From positions 48,243 to 112,242 of the forward strand of contig JBCDDZ010000004.1 in assembly GCA_039180025.1 (NCBI GenBank): DNA of 64,000 bases, in the 5' to 3' direction. Positions 54,181 through 63,314 of the stretch are shown here, piece by piece (the first letter of the stretch is position 1; each line of letters starts with the position of its first letter). This DNA comes from Algisphaera sp039180025. Lineage in GTDB: Bacteria; Planctomycetota; Phycisphaerae; Phycisphaerales; Phycisphaeraceae. Both the position numbers and the translations under genes were made by a program. A model generated the notes under the pieces. That model had not been told where the DNA came from. It saw only the letters and a list, made by a program, of their open reading frames with translations, and made no database searches.

Positions 54181-56019
54181 ATGATCCCTGCGACTCGCCT
54201 ACGGATCGGCTGCCTCGGCTTGCTCACGGCTTTGCTGGTGGGGGTCGGCTCGTTTGCCGCCGCGGCACCCGCCCCGGAGGCCGTGCGATGGCTCGAGCAA
54301 TCAAGCCTCGAAGCCCGACGCATCACCGGCGTCGGCGATGGGCTGACCCTTGCCCTGCAAACCAAGGGCGAACTCCTCGCTGCTGTCGCGGCGTGGCAGG
54401 AAACGCTCGGTCAAACCGACGCTGCCCAGCAAAACCACGCGCTGGTAAAGCTCTGTCTCCGCGCGCTCGAGCACGACCGGGAAGCCGGGTGGGTCCGGGC
54501 CGGCCAAGCCTGGGCCGCCGCCCGCACCGGCGCTCCCAACGCCGCCCGCGACCGCCTCGACGACATCGCCGACCCGGATGAAAAAGCGTGGGCCGCGTAC
54601 CGCCTCCGCGACGTCTGGGGCGTTCTCACCCCCGTCAGCACCGACCCGACCACACTCCCCGCCGACGCGGTCAGCCCCGGCTTCCGCATCCAACTCTCCC
54701 GGCAAGCCCGCCACACCGAGGTCTGGGCTCGCGCCCAAAGCCTCTCCGTGCCCGACGCATCCGCCTACTTTGAGAGCCTAAACCCTTCCGCCGAACGGGC
54801 CTGGGCCGCTCTCGCGATCGCCGAAGGACTGATCACTCCCCGCACCCCGACCGCCATCCCGGCCACGCCCGCTGTCGATCCTGAAACCCCGCCCACCACA
54901 TCACCCCCCGAGTCCGGCCGGCTCACTCCCGCCGTCGAGGTTACTACGCCCGACGCCCCCCCGCACGATCGGCCTGCTTCCCCCGACATCCCACCACTCC
55001 GCGCTGATCCACTTCCAGAACCCTCAGCTTCCCAGCCGGCCGATCCAACCGCCGATCCACCGCCCGATCCCCCGGCCGCTCCCGGGTCGCCGTCCGCTAG
55101 CCCCACCACGCCTCTCCCGGCGCCCGCCGTCATACCCAACTCCGCTCCGCTTTCCGCCGACATGTTGGAATCCGCCAACCCGCTCGAGGCTCGGCCCCGT
55201 CTCAGCCCTACCCCTACCCCCGAGGCCGATGTCCCGCCGGCCACCCCAACCGCTCCGGATCCAACCCCCGGCCCCGCCGATCAAGAATCCACACTGCCCG
55301 AGCCCACCTCGGACCTGCCGACCACGCCCGACCCGTCTGCGCTCATCTTGCCCGGATCGCCTCCGCCCCCTACGAACGACCCGGCACCGATCGATCCTAC
55401 CGCGACTACTCCGACGCTCCCGATCCTCCCCGACCTCAACCGTTTGGCTCAGCCGGACCGGGTGCTTACCCCGGACCCCGCCCCCGAAATCTACGAGGTG
55501 CAGTTCATCACCACCCAAGGCGCGTTCACGGTTCGGGTCCACCGCGGGTGGGCGCCCGCGGCGGCCGACCGCTTCCACGACCTCTGCCGCGCGGGCTACT
55601 ACCACAACCAGCGCTTCTTCCGTGTGGTCCCCGGCTTTGTCGCGCAGTGGGGGATCCACGGCTTCCCCGCCGTCGCCGCGCCGTGGCGTGCCGCGACCTT
55701 CCCCGACGAACCCCGCACGCAGGCGAACCGGCGGGGAACCATCGCCTTCGCCGCGGCCGCCGTTTCCGACAGCCGCACCACCCAGGTCTTTATCAATCTC
55801 GCCGATCACCCCTTCCTCGACGAATTGGGGTTCGCGCCCTTCGGCGAAGTCATCGACGGGCTTGCCACCGTCGAATCGCTGTTCAGCGACCACGGCGAAG
55901 CCCCCAGCGCCCGCCAACGCGACATCCAGTTACAAGGAAACGCGTTTCTCGACAAGCAATACCCCGGGCTCGACTCGATCGTCACCGTTACCATTCAATC
56001 CTCGCCCGCGACGCCGTAA
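54181..56019 (+). CDS. Exported proline-rich protein with C-terminal cyclophilin-type peptidyl-prolyl isomerase
   Basis: A 612-residue protein. Signal peptide: RIGCLGLLTALLVGVGSFAA. A helical, Ala-rich domain (to about residue 220) is followed by a Pro/Thr/Ala/Ser-rich linker of about 200 residues (PTPTPEADVPPATPTAPD and similar), and a cyclophilin domain in the last ~180 residues: FFRVVPGFVAQWG holds the catalytic Arg, RTTQVFINLADHP the Gln-Phe-x-N region. The catalytic FxGxxQ-type core seems complete apart from QWG in place of QGG. Likely assists folding of exported proteins. The convergent ribD gene overlaps its 3' end by 25 bases. Confidence 0.87.
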   Translation: MIPATRLRIGCLGLLTALLVGVGSFAAAAPAPEAVRWLEQSSLEARRITGVGDGLTLALQTKGELLAAVAAWQETLGQTDAAQQNHALVKLCLRALEHDREAGWVRAGQAWAAARTGAPNAARDRLDDIADPDEKAWAAYRLRDVWGVLTPVSTDPTTLPADAVSPGFRIQLSRQARHTEVWARAQSLSVPDASAYFESLNPSAERAWAALAIAEGLITPRTPTAIPATPAVDPETPPTTSPPESGRLTPAVEVTTPDAPPHDRPASPDIPPLRADPLPEPSASQPADPTADPPPDPPAAPGSPSASPTTPLPAPAVIPNSAPLSADMLESANPLEARPRLSPTPTPEADVPPATPTAPDPTPGPADQESTLPEPTSDLPTTPDPSALILPGSPPPPTNDPAPIDPTATTPTLPILPDLNRLAQPDRVLTPDPAPEIYEVQFITTQGAFTVRVHRGWAPAAADRFHDLCRAGYYHNQRFFRVVPGFVAQWGIHGFPAVAAPWRAATFPDEPRTQANRRGTIAFAAAAVSDSRTTQVFINLADHPFLDELGFAPFGEVIDGLATVESLFSDHGEAPSARQRDIQLQGNAFLDKQYPGLDSIVTVTIQSSPATP

Positions 56020-57035
56020 TCCAGCAGCACATCCCCGCCGATCCGGCTGACGCCGCGGAGGGTCAACCCCAGCGCGTCGTGCATCGTTGGGCAATCCAAA
56101 CCCTTTACCGCAGGCAACGCCGCCGCGTCCCCCACCACTTTCGGAGCGACAAACACCCATAGCTGATCCACCAGCCCCTCGCGGAGCATCGCCCCCACCA
56201 GGGTCGCCCCCCCCTCCACCAACACGTTCGTCGCCCCCGCTTCCGCCAGTTCCCGCAGCCCCGCCTCCACCCCCCGCGACCACACCGTGACCTCGGGGCC
56301 GCCGTCGTGCAGCATCTTTGCCGAAGCGGGCATCCGCTCTGACCGGTCCACCACCACCCGCCGCGCTACCCGACGTATCCCCGCCGGGTCCGCCGGCCGG
56401 GCCGTGAGCCACGGGTCGTCCGCGATCACCGTGCCCACTCCGACCACCACCGCGTCCACCCGGCCACGCAGCTCGTGTACCCGCTCCCGCGACGCGGCGC
56501 TGCTGATCCACTGGCTGTGGCCCGCCGCCGTGGCGGTCCTCCCGTCGAGCGTCTGTGCCCACTTGGCCACCACCCACGGCAGCCCCTTGGTGACGCGTTT
56601 CAGGTAAGCCTCGTTGAGCCGGCGTGCCGCGTCTTGTCCCACGCCGAGTTGCACCGCCACCCCCGCCGCCCTAAGCCGCGCGATCCCCCGGCCCGCGACC
56701 TCCGGATACGGGTCCTCCATCGCCACCACCACCCGGCCCACCCCCGCCTCTACCAACGCCTCCGCACAAGGCCCCGTCTTGCCCCGGTGCGCACAAGGCT
56801 CCAGCGTCACGTACATCGTTAAACCCCGCGGATCGATCCCCCGTGCCGCCGCATCCGACAGCGCATTGATCTCCGCGTGCGCCTCGCCGTAGCGTTCGTG
56901 ATACCCCTCGCCCGCCACCGAGCCGTCCGCCGACAGCAAAACCGCCCCCACCATCGGGTTCGGCTCCACCGACCCCCGGCCCCGCTCCGCCAGCGCCAGC
57001 GCCCGACCCATCGCTTCTTCCGGCTCCATCCGCAT
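55995..57035 (-). CDS. ribD: RibD: diaminohydroxyphosphoribosylaminopyrimidine deaminase / reductase
   Basis: A 346-residue bifunctional enzyme of riboflavin synthesis. The deaminase domain has HAEINALSDAA and PCAHRGKTGPCAEAL (His/Cys/Cys zinc ligands); the reductase domain follows (GVGTVIADDPWLTARP; TNVLVEGGATLVGAMLREGL). Both domains look intact. No other rib gene is visible in the window. Confidence 0.95.
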   Translation of the reverse strand: MRMEPEEAMGRALALAERGRGSVEPNPMVGAVLLSADGSVAGEGYHERYGEAHAEINALSDAAARGIDPRGLTMYVTLEPCAHRGKTGPCAEALVEAGVGRVVVAMEDPYPEVAGRGIARLRAAGVAVQLGVGQDAARRLNEAYLKRVTKGLPWVVAKWAQTLDGRTATAAGHSQWISSAASRERVHELRGRVDAVVVGVGTVIADDPWLTARPADPAGIRRVARRVVVDRSERMPASAKMLHDGGPEVTVWSRGVEAGLRELAEAGATNVLVEGGATLVGAMLREGLVDQLWVFVAPKVVGDAAALPAVKGLDCPTMHDALGLTLRGVSRIGGDVLLDYGVAGED

Positions 57036-57113
57036 TCCTCACTTTCTATTCATCTCAGCCCCCCATATTATCTAACTAGGTCTACATCACCGCTCCGGCC
57101 CGGAAAGCAACCC

Positions 57114-58022
57114 ATGAAAAAATTCCTACTTATCTTTCTCGCCTTGATTGCCGTCCTGGTCTTGGTCGTTGGCGTGGGGGTCTACTTCTACGGCAACACG
57201 GTTATTAAACGGGTCGTCGAACAGCAAGGCACCAAAGCCACCGGGGTGCAAACCACGCTCGGAAGCGTCGCGCTCAACCCCTTCGGCGGCGCACTCTCGC
57301 TCAACGGCTTCCAGCTGGCCAACCCCGAAGGGTTTACCGATTCCAAGCTCTTCGAACTCCAGGAAGCCGACGTCGAAGTCAAAGTCGGCTCACTCCTGGG
57401 CGGCAGTGAAATCGTCGTGCCCGAGGTCAACGTCGACGGTGCGGTCATCCTGATCGAACTCAGCGGCCTCAAGCTCAATACGCTCGAACTACTCAAAAAT
57501 ATCCAGAAACAAGGCGAAAGCGACGACGCCGGCACCGATGGAGCCCCCGCCGACCCCGAGCCCTCGACCGACGACGAGCCCTCCGTCAGCGAGCCCGGCG
57601 GGAGCAAAGGCTTCCTGATCAACACCCTCAATATCACCAATACCAAAGTCATCGGCCGGATCAGTATCCCGGGCGTGGGCGAGCAAGACCTGAACCTCGA
57701 ACTGGCCGACATCCAAAAAACCGATGTCCGGGGCGTCGAACTCAGCGACGTCATCGCGTTCACCCTCGAGACCGTGCTGCTCAATGCCAGCCAGACCGTC
57801 TCGCAGGCCTTCCCCAACTTCGAAGCGCTCTCCGGACAGCTCGGAGACGTGGCCGGTCAGGTACTCGACGACCTGGGCGGCCGCGTCGATGGTGTCGTCC
57901 CCGGCCTCGGCGAAGCCGCCAAACAGCTCGGCGGCAACGAAGTCCAGAACGCTCTGGGTGGTCTCTTCGGAAGGGACGATGAAAAGCCGGAAGCCCAAAC
58001 CCCGCCGGAATCCGCGGAATAA
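57114..58022 (+). CDS. AsmA-like inner-membrane-anchored protein
   Basis: A 302-residue protein: N-terminal membrane segment FLLIFLALIAVLVLVVGVGV, then an AsmA/TamB-type start (GVQTTLGSVALNPFGGALSL, NGFQLANPEGF) and a beta-rich and acidic middle (an ~45-residue Asp/Glu/Pro-rich linker). AsmA-family proteins are linked to lipid or membrane-protein trafficking between membranes. Shorter than classic AsmA. The start at the ATG at 57114 is preferred over an open frame upstream. Confidence 0.8.
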   Translation: MKKFLLIFLALIAVLVLVVGVGVYFYGNTVIKRVVEQQGTKATGVQTTLGSVALNPFGGALSLNGFQLANPEGFTDSKLFELQEADVEVKVGSLLGGSEIVVPEVNVDGAVILIELSGLKLNTLELLKNIQKQGESDDAGTDGAPADPEPSTDDEPSVSEPGGSKGFLINTLNITNTKVIGRISIPGVGEQDLNLELADIQKTDVRGVELSDVIAFTLETVLLNASQTVSQAFPNFEALSGQLGDVAGQVLDDLGGRVDGVVPGLGEAAKQLGGNEVQNALGGLFGRDDEKPEAQTPPESAE

Positions 58023-58047
58023 CCCCCGGACTATTCTCCGGTAGGTT

Positions 58048-58905
58048 TCACTCGATTACGATCGAAGACGGATCGAAGGTCGCGGCCGGCGGACGCGGGT
58101 CCATCTTTTCCAGCGTATCCACCAGCACCTGCGCGATCAGCAGGTTGCGGAACCACCGACGTTCGCCCGGCACGATATACCAGGGCGATTCGGGGGTCGA
58201 ACACTTGGTCACCGCGTCGCTGAACGCTTCCATGTAGTCATCCCAGTGCGCCCGTTCGGTCAGGTCTTCGGGGTTGAATTTCCAGTGTTTGTCGGGGCGG
58301 TCCAGCCGCCGTTGGAGCCGTTCTTTCTGGTAATCCTTCGAGATGTGGATCATGAACTTGACGACCGCCGTGCCCTCGTCGATCAGCATCTGCTCGAAGC
58401 AGTTGATGTGGTTGTAACGCCGCCGCCACGTCTTCTCGGGCACCCAGTCTTTGACCCGGACGATCAGCACCTCTTCGTAATGCGACCGGTTGAACACCGA
58501 GATGTTCCCGTCGGCCGGGGTGTGGGGGTGCACCCGCCAAAGGTAGTCATGGGCCAGCTCTTCTTTGCTGGGCGCTTTGAAGGACGTCACCTGGCAGCCG
58601 TCCGGATTCACCGGGCCAAAGACGTGGCGGACCGTCGAGTCCTTGCCCGCCGCGTCCATCGCCTGGAGCACGACCAACAACGAACGCTTGCCCTCGGCAT
58701 ATAGCCGCTCCTGGAGGTGGCTGAGCTTGGACGACAACGCGTCGAACGCGGACTGGCCGAAGTGTTTGTCGATCGGCCCCCCGTAACGCGTGGCGTGGTC
58801 ACGGACGTCGGTCTTCTTCCCGGGTTTCACCCGGTAGTCCGAGGGGTCCAACAGGGTTTTGAGGGAAGCGAAATCGAAATCGGCAAAAAGGGGGGGCGGG
58901 GTCAA
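58048..58905 (-). CDS. ppk2: Polyphosphate kinase 2 (PPK2) family protein
   Basis: A 285-residue PPK2. Walker A-like LQAMDAAGKDSTVRH, the lid-type TSFKAPSKEELAHDYL, and ERRWFRNLL with YNHINCFEQML. Uses polyphosphate to phosphorylate nucleoside mono- or diphosphates; which is not decidable. Starts with TTG overlapping the stop of the next upstream gene (TTGA), so translation is probably coupled. Confidence 0.93.
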   Translation of the reverse strand: MTPPPLFADFDFASLKTLLDPSDYRVKPGKKTDVRDHATRYGGPIDKHFGQSAFDALSSKLSHLQERLYAEGKRSLLVVLQAMDAAGKDSTVRHVFGPVNPDGCQVTSFKAPSKEELAHDYLWRVHPHTPADGNISVFNRSHYEEVLIVRVKDWVPEKTWRRRYNHINCFEQMLIDEGTAVVKFMIHISKDYQKERLQRRLDRPDKHWKFNPEDLTERAHWDDYMEAFSDAVTKCSTPESPWYIVPGERRWFRNLLIAQVLVDTLEKMDPRPPAATFDPSSIVIE

Positions 58906-60092
58906 GGGGCGTTGTTCCTTTCGGCTTGGGCCTGCACAGCATACTCCAGCGCCAGCAACGCTTCGCTCAGCAGGTACAGCCGGTCCTCCCCGGTGTAGGC
59001 GGGGAACCCGCGGCTAAGGCGTATGACCTTGGCCGTCGCCTCGCGTTCGGTCCGCTCGTCGCCTAGCTTGACCGCCAGCCGCAGCAGCGGCCCCCACGTC
59101 TCCACCCCGGCCCAGGTATCGCCCACGGGCCCTTCGCGGCGGGCACGCCGGCCGGTCCGAGCGTCGTAGAACAATCGGAGTTGGGGCATCCGCGACCGCG
59201 AGAACCTCAGCGCCGCTTGCGATACCTCCGGGTTCGTCTGCGTGCACCGTTCCGCGACGGTGAGCACGTTCGAAAGCTGCTCGACCCCGTTGATCGAATA
59301 CAACCCCCCGGCGGCGAAGGCCGGCATGATCGTGGCGACCTCGGGGCGGATCATCTGGTGGAGCAGGCCCGCCGGCGTCCGCGCCCGCTCGATCAGGGCC
59401 GCCGATGCTTCCGCCACCTCCGCCCAATCGGGCCGATCGTACGCTTGCGCCAACCGATCCATCAGGTCGGGGTCGTAGTCCACCAAAAACGAATTGGTGA
59501 CGAAGTGATAGACCTCGGGGTGCAAGTTGAAGTAGTTGCGGATCATCCAGACGCCGTTGTCCACCGCGGCGTGACGCAGGTATGCATCCATAATCAGCGC
59601 GACCGTGTCCCGGTCGTCGGTCCCGAACGCGATCTGCCCCGCCCACAACGCCTCGGCCGCGCGCAGCGCCTCGGTCGTCCCCGACGCGTCATGGTGCGGC
59701 GGCTCGGGCAGGTACCGCCACGCCACCATGCCGTGTGCCGGATCCCCCGGCACCCGCCGCACTAGCAGCTTCTCCAGAATAATCTCGCGCAGCGGGTCGA
59801 ACAGCTCGCGGTCCCCCGCCAGGGCCGCATAGGTTGCGAGCTGGGCCACGTCCACGGCGTAGATCGCGCCGTTGTCCCGCTCGATCTGTCCGTCCTGTAC
59901 CGCCTGCCACGCCGCGGCACGCAGCACTTCGCGGGCCGCTTCCGCGTCCGCCGGATCCGCCCCCCGCCACAGCCGCGGCACCGTAAAGCCCACCGCCGGG
60001 ATCAGCAGCAGCACCATCCATACCCGGAGCGGGGTCCAAAAACGTACGCCGGTCGGCGGACGACGATCGGGCGCTTCATGCGTCTTCATCAT
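58902..60092 (-). CDS. Membrane-anchored alpha/alpha-toroid-like protein
   Basis: A 396-residue protein: membrane segment RVWMVLLLIPAVGFTVPRL, then a helical domain with repeated hydrophobic helices (AAWQAVQDGQIERDNGAIYA; VWMIRNYFNLHPEVYHFVTN; TEALRAAEALWAGQIAFGT). The pattern resembles glycosidase-type alpha/alpha toroids (GH8-like), but no catalytic residue can be named with certainty. Located upstream of ppk2 with coupled stop/start; divergent from anmK. Function unknown. Confidence 0.6.
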   Translation of the reverse strand: MMKTHEAPDRRPPTGVRFWTPLRVWMVLLLIPAVGFTVPRLWRGADPADAEAAREVLRAAAWQAVQDGQIERDNGAIYAVDVAQLATYAALAGDRELFDPLREIILEKLLVRRVPGDPAHGMVAWRYLPEPPHHDASGTTEALRAAEALWAGQIAFGTDDRDTVALIMDAYLRHAAVDNGVWMIRNYFNLHPEVYHFVTNSFLVDYDPDLMDRLAQAYDRPDWAEVAEASAALIERARTPAGLLHQMIRPEVATIMPAFAAGGLYSINGVEQLSNVLTVAERCTQTNPEVSQAALRFSRSRMPQLRLFYDARTGRRARREGPVGDTWAGVETWGPLLRLAVKLGDERTEREATAKVIRLSRGFPAYTGEDRLYLLSEALLALEYAVQAQAERNNAP

Positions 60093-60123
60093 CGAAGATT
60101 CTACCGCCGGGTATCGTGGACGC

Positions 60124-61275
60124 ATGCCCAACCCCGATCCGCCCCGCGTCCGCCATGTCCTCGGCTGTATGACCGGCACGAGTCTCGACGGGCTGGACGC
60201 CGTGCTCACCCGGATCATCGGCACCGGCCTCGAGATGACCGCCGATTACATCGGCAGTGCCACCGCCGCCCTGCCCGACCGCCTGCGTTCTGCCCTGCTC
60301 GCGTTGGCCCAAGGGCAGCCGATGCCGCCCCTCGAGATCATGCGTACGGCCCGACACCTCGGCGTACTCCACGCCGAGGCGTGCCGCGACCTCATTCAGT
60401 CCTACGCCCCCGAGCGTCCGCTCGACTTCGTGGTCGCCCACGGCCAAACCGTCTGGCACGCCCCCGCCGACCGCTTGTCTTGGCAGCTTTTTGATCCCTG
60501 GCCGATCGTCCGGGCCTTGGGGCTGCCGGTCTGCTACGACCTCCGCCAGGCCGACCTCATCGCCGACGGTGAAGGCGCGCCCCTCACCCCACTGGCCGAC
60601 TGGGTCCTCTACCGCGAGCACGCCGACGCGGTGATCAATCTCGGCGGCATCTCGAACCACACCCTGCTCCATCCCGACCCCACGCAGATCAGAGGCGGCG
60701 ACGGCGGCCCGTGCAATCTGCTGCTCGACGGGCTCTGCCAAGACTATTTCGGCGAGCCGTACGACCGTGACGGGAGGCACGCTCTGCGGGGCAAACCCGC
60801 CGCCAAAGTCGCTGCGTTTCTCCACGATGCGATTGATGAGATAAGGCGCTCGGGGTCGTTGGGCCGTGAACAGTTCAGCGCCGCCTGGCTGCGGCGCATC
60901 GCGGATCAGTGCCGGGTATGGGCGGGCCCCGAAGACGTGCTCGCCACCGCTGCTGCAGTGGTCGCCCGTTACGCCGCAGGTCCGCCATCTTCCTCAGAGC
61001 CTCGCCGCTGGGTGGTGGCCGGCGGCGGAGCACATCATCCGCTGGTACTGGAAAACCTGCGCATCTTGACCAAAACCGAGCTGAAACGATCCGACGACTT
61101 GGGGATCCCCTGTGAAGCCCGCGAAGCGATGGGGTTCGCGGTGCTGGGCGCCCTTTCTGCCGATGGCGTCGCCGTCAGCCTGCCCCAAGTGACCGGCAGC
61201 CACCAACCCGGCGTGGCGGGCAGTTGGGCGTACCCACCGCCGAGCGGGGCCACCGCCTTGCGTCCCCGGGTGTAG
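60124..61275 (+). CDS. anmK: Anhydro-N-acetylmuramic acid kinase
   Basis: A 383-residue kinase of the ASKHA fold: GCMTGTSLDGLDAVLTRI is the characteristic start, AVINLGGISNHTLL, GGPCNLLLDGLCQDYF, and VVAGGGAHHPLVLENLRIL later. It phosphorylates 1,6-anhydroMurNAc to MurNAc-6-phosphate in peptidoglycan recycling. The next gene, murQ, handles the product, and the two are co-directional with 77 bases between. Confidence 0.95.
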   Translation: MPNPDPPRVRHVLGCMTGTSLDGLDAVLTRIIGTGLEMTADYIGSATAALPDRLRSALLALAQGQPMPPLEIMRTARHLGVLHAEACRDLIQSYAPERPLDFVVAHGQTVWHAPADRLSWQLFDPWPIVRALGLPVCYDLRQADLIADGEGAPLTPLADWVLYREHADAVINLGGISNHTLLHPDPTQIRGGDGGPCNLLLDGLCQDYFGEPYDRDGRHALRGKPAAKVAAFLHDAIDEIRRSGSLGREQFSAAWLRRIADQCRVWAGPEDVLATAAAVVARYAAGPPSSSEPRRWVVAGGGAHHPLVLENLRILTKTELKRSDDLGIPCEAREAMGFAVLGALSADGVAVSLPQVTGSHQPGVAGSWAYPPPSGATALRPRV

Positions 61276-61352
61276 TCGACCCGCCGCGATCGCCGAGGCG
61301 TGACGTATCCGTGTTCTCGGCTCCGATCCGTCCGCGTTAAACTTAAAACGTC

Positions 61353-62333
61353 ATGCCCGACCTCGACCGCAGCCAACTCGAAACCGAGAAGCGACTCGCC
61401 TCGGCGGCCGCCATCGACGCCCTGTCCGTGGCCCAAACCCTCCAGCTCATCAATACACAAGACATCGAGGTCCCCCGGGCGGTCCGCACGGCCCTGCCCG
61501 CCCTGACCGGACTCATCGAACAGATTGTGGCGGGCATGCGTGAAGGTGGACGGCTCATCTACGTCGGTGCCGGCACCTCGGGCCGACTCGGGGTGCTCGA
61601 CGCCAGCGAGTGCCCGCCCACGTTTTTCACCGAGCCACGCGAAGTCGTCGGCATCATCGCCGGGGGTGACAAAGCCCTGCGTCGCTCCGCCGAGGGCAAG
61701 GAAGACGACCCCACCGGTAGCCATCTGACCCTGTCCAACCTGAAACTCACCGCTCTGGACACCCTGGTCGGCATCGCCGCCGGGGGCACCACGCCCTTCG
61801 TCTGGGGGGGCATCAACTACGCACGGGAACGCGGCACGCCCACCGGGATCATCACCTGCGTCCGCCTCCGCAACCTCCGCCGACCCAAGACCCGCGCCCC
61901 GCTGGTCCCGGGCAACGCGCCGGTGGACCTGCCGCCGCCGCCCGCCGATTCTTACCGTGTGGATCATGCGGTCGAGCTTATCGTCGGCCCCGAGGTGCTC
62001 ACCGGCTCGACCCGCCTCAAAGCCGGCACCGCCACCAAGCTCGCCCTGAATATGATCTCCACCGCCACTATGGTTCAACTCGGCAAGACCTGGGGGAACC
62101 TGATGGTCGACCTCCGGGCGACCAACCACAAGCTCCGTGACCGGGCGCTGCGCATCCTTACCCAGCAACTCGACCTGGACCGCGACCCCGCGGCCGAGCT
62201 CCTCGATGCCGCCGACGGCCGCGTCAAGCTCGCCCTGGTCATGCACCGCAAAAACCTCGACCCCGCCGCCGCCCAAGCCCTCATCCATCGGCACGACGGC
62301 CGGCTCCGGCCCATCCTCGGCCCGCCGCGGTAA
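61353..62333 (+). CDS. murQ: N-acetylmuramic acid 6-phosphate etherase
   Basis: A 326-residue SIS-domain lyase: IYVGAGTSGRLGVLDASECP is the SIS phosphosugar site and AEGKEDDPTGSHLTL the active acid region; KAGTATKLALNMISTATMVQ and GNLMVDLRATNHKL are family landmarks. It cleaves the lactyl ether of MurNAc-6-P to GlcNAc-6-P, the second step after AnmK, implying peptidoglycan recycling. Confidence 0.95.
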   Translation: MPDLDRSQLETEKRLASAAAIDALSVAQTLQLINTQDIEVPRAVRTALPALTGLIEQIVAGMREGGRLIYVGAGTSGRLGVLDASECPPTFFTEPREVVGIIAGGDKALRRSAEGKEDDPTGSHLTLSNLKLTALDTLVGIAAGGTTPFVWGGINYARERGTPTGIITCVRLRNLRRPKTRAPLVPGNAPVDLPPPPADSYRVDHAVELIVGPEVLTGSTRLKAGTATKLALNMISTATMVQLGKTWGNLMVDLRATNHKLRDRALRILTQQLDLDRDPAAELLDAADGRVKLALVMHRKNLDPAAAQALIHRHDGRLRPILGPPR

Positions 62334-62398
62334 CCCCCGCTTCGCGCCGCATCAGGCCTTCCAGAATACCGCTCTTTAAAAAGCCGAAGCCGCCGACG

Positions 62399-63151
62399 TC
62401 AGAGAGTGAGCTTCCGCATCTCTTCCACGCAGCGCGTCAGCGCGGGCACGGGGTTTTCGACGTCGGCTTCGTATTCGATGACGGCCATCCCATCGAACCC
62501 GCCCGCTTCCAACGCCGCCACGAAAGCCGGCAGGTCCAGGTTCCCCGTCCCGACCACCACGTCGTGCCACTGGCCGTCGGGATCGAAGACAAAGTCCTTG
62601 TAGTGGACCCCAAAGACCGAGCCCGCGTAGTGCTCGGCCCACGCCACGGGGTCGCCTTTGGTCGGCCCGGTCTGCATGCACCACGCCGTGTCGAGGCACA
62701 ACCCGATGTGCCCTTCGCCCAGCTTGATCAGGTGGTCGATTACGTCCGTCGATCCGCCGAACAGGTAGCCGCCGTGGCAGTGGACCCCCACCCGGATGCC
62801 GAACTCGTCGGCCAGCGCCGCGGTCTTGGGGACCGCGGTGTGGAAAGAATCGACTTTGAAGTGTGCCGAGATATGCTTGGCCCCCGCGGCCGCCGCGCAC
62901 TCGAACCAGGACCGCTCCACCGGCGCCCCGGTGAACGTCTGCACCCCCAGCGACAGGATCTCCACGTCGGCGTCGTGGTAGACCTTGACCACCTCCTTGA
63001 ACGCCTCCACATCCTCAAACGAGGCGTGGAACTCGCAGAGCTCGATCGAATCGACGCCGATGCCTTTGGCTTTCTCGGCCACGGTTGCGTGGTCTTTATA
63101 ATGCCGGAAACACCAACTCTGAACACCAAAATCGAGGGCGGGGCGGGGCAT
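62399..63151 (-). CDS. Sugar phosphate isomerase/epimerase-like TIM-barrel protein
   Basis: A 250-residue AP-endonuclease-2-fold barrel: IDSIELCEFHASFEDVEAFK, IGLCLDTAWCMQTGP, AVIEYEADVENPV, with the Glu/Asp/His/Glu metal-type residues. Family members isomerise or epimerise sugars such as xylose or inositol derivatives. The neighbouring genes do not name a pathway. Confidence 0.88.
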   Translation of the reverse strand: MPRPALDFGVQSWCFRHYKDHATVAEKAKGIGVDSIELCEFHASFEDVEAFKEVVKVYHDADVEILSLGVQTFTGAPVERSWFECAAAAGAKHISAHFKVDSFHTAVPKTAALADEFGIRVGVHCHGGYLFGGSTDVIDHLIKLGEGHIGLCLDTAWCMQTGPTKGDPVAWAEHYAGSVFGVHYKDFVFDPDGQWHDVVVGTGNLDLPAFVAALEAGGFDGMAVIEYEADVENPVPALTRCVEEMRKLTL

Positions 63152-63239
63152 GCCTTGTACTCCATGAGGGACGATCGGGTCGGGGGCAGCTTAATCTAAC
63201 TCGGCTACGTTAACACCGTCCAAATCCTTATGCGCAAAG

Positions 63240-63262
63240 AAAAACCTCGGCTTGAGCCGAGG
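63240..63262 (-). terminator. Terminator after the response regulator gene
   Basis: CCTCGGCT and AGCCGAGG (63245-63262) form a perfect 8-base stem with a 2-base nominal loop; on the minus strand it is followed by TTTTT. Confidence 0.75.
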
Positions 63263-63314
63263 CGTTCACTGATTTTTATTTCAAATCGGGCGGTGGTACA
63301 TCCGCCGTCACGGC

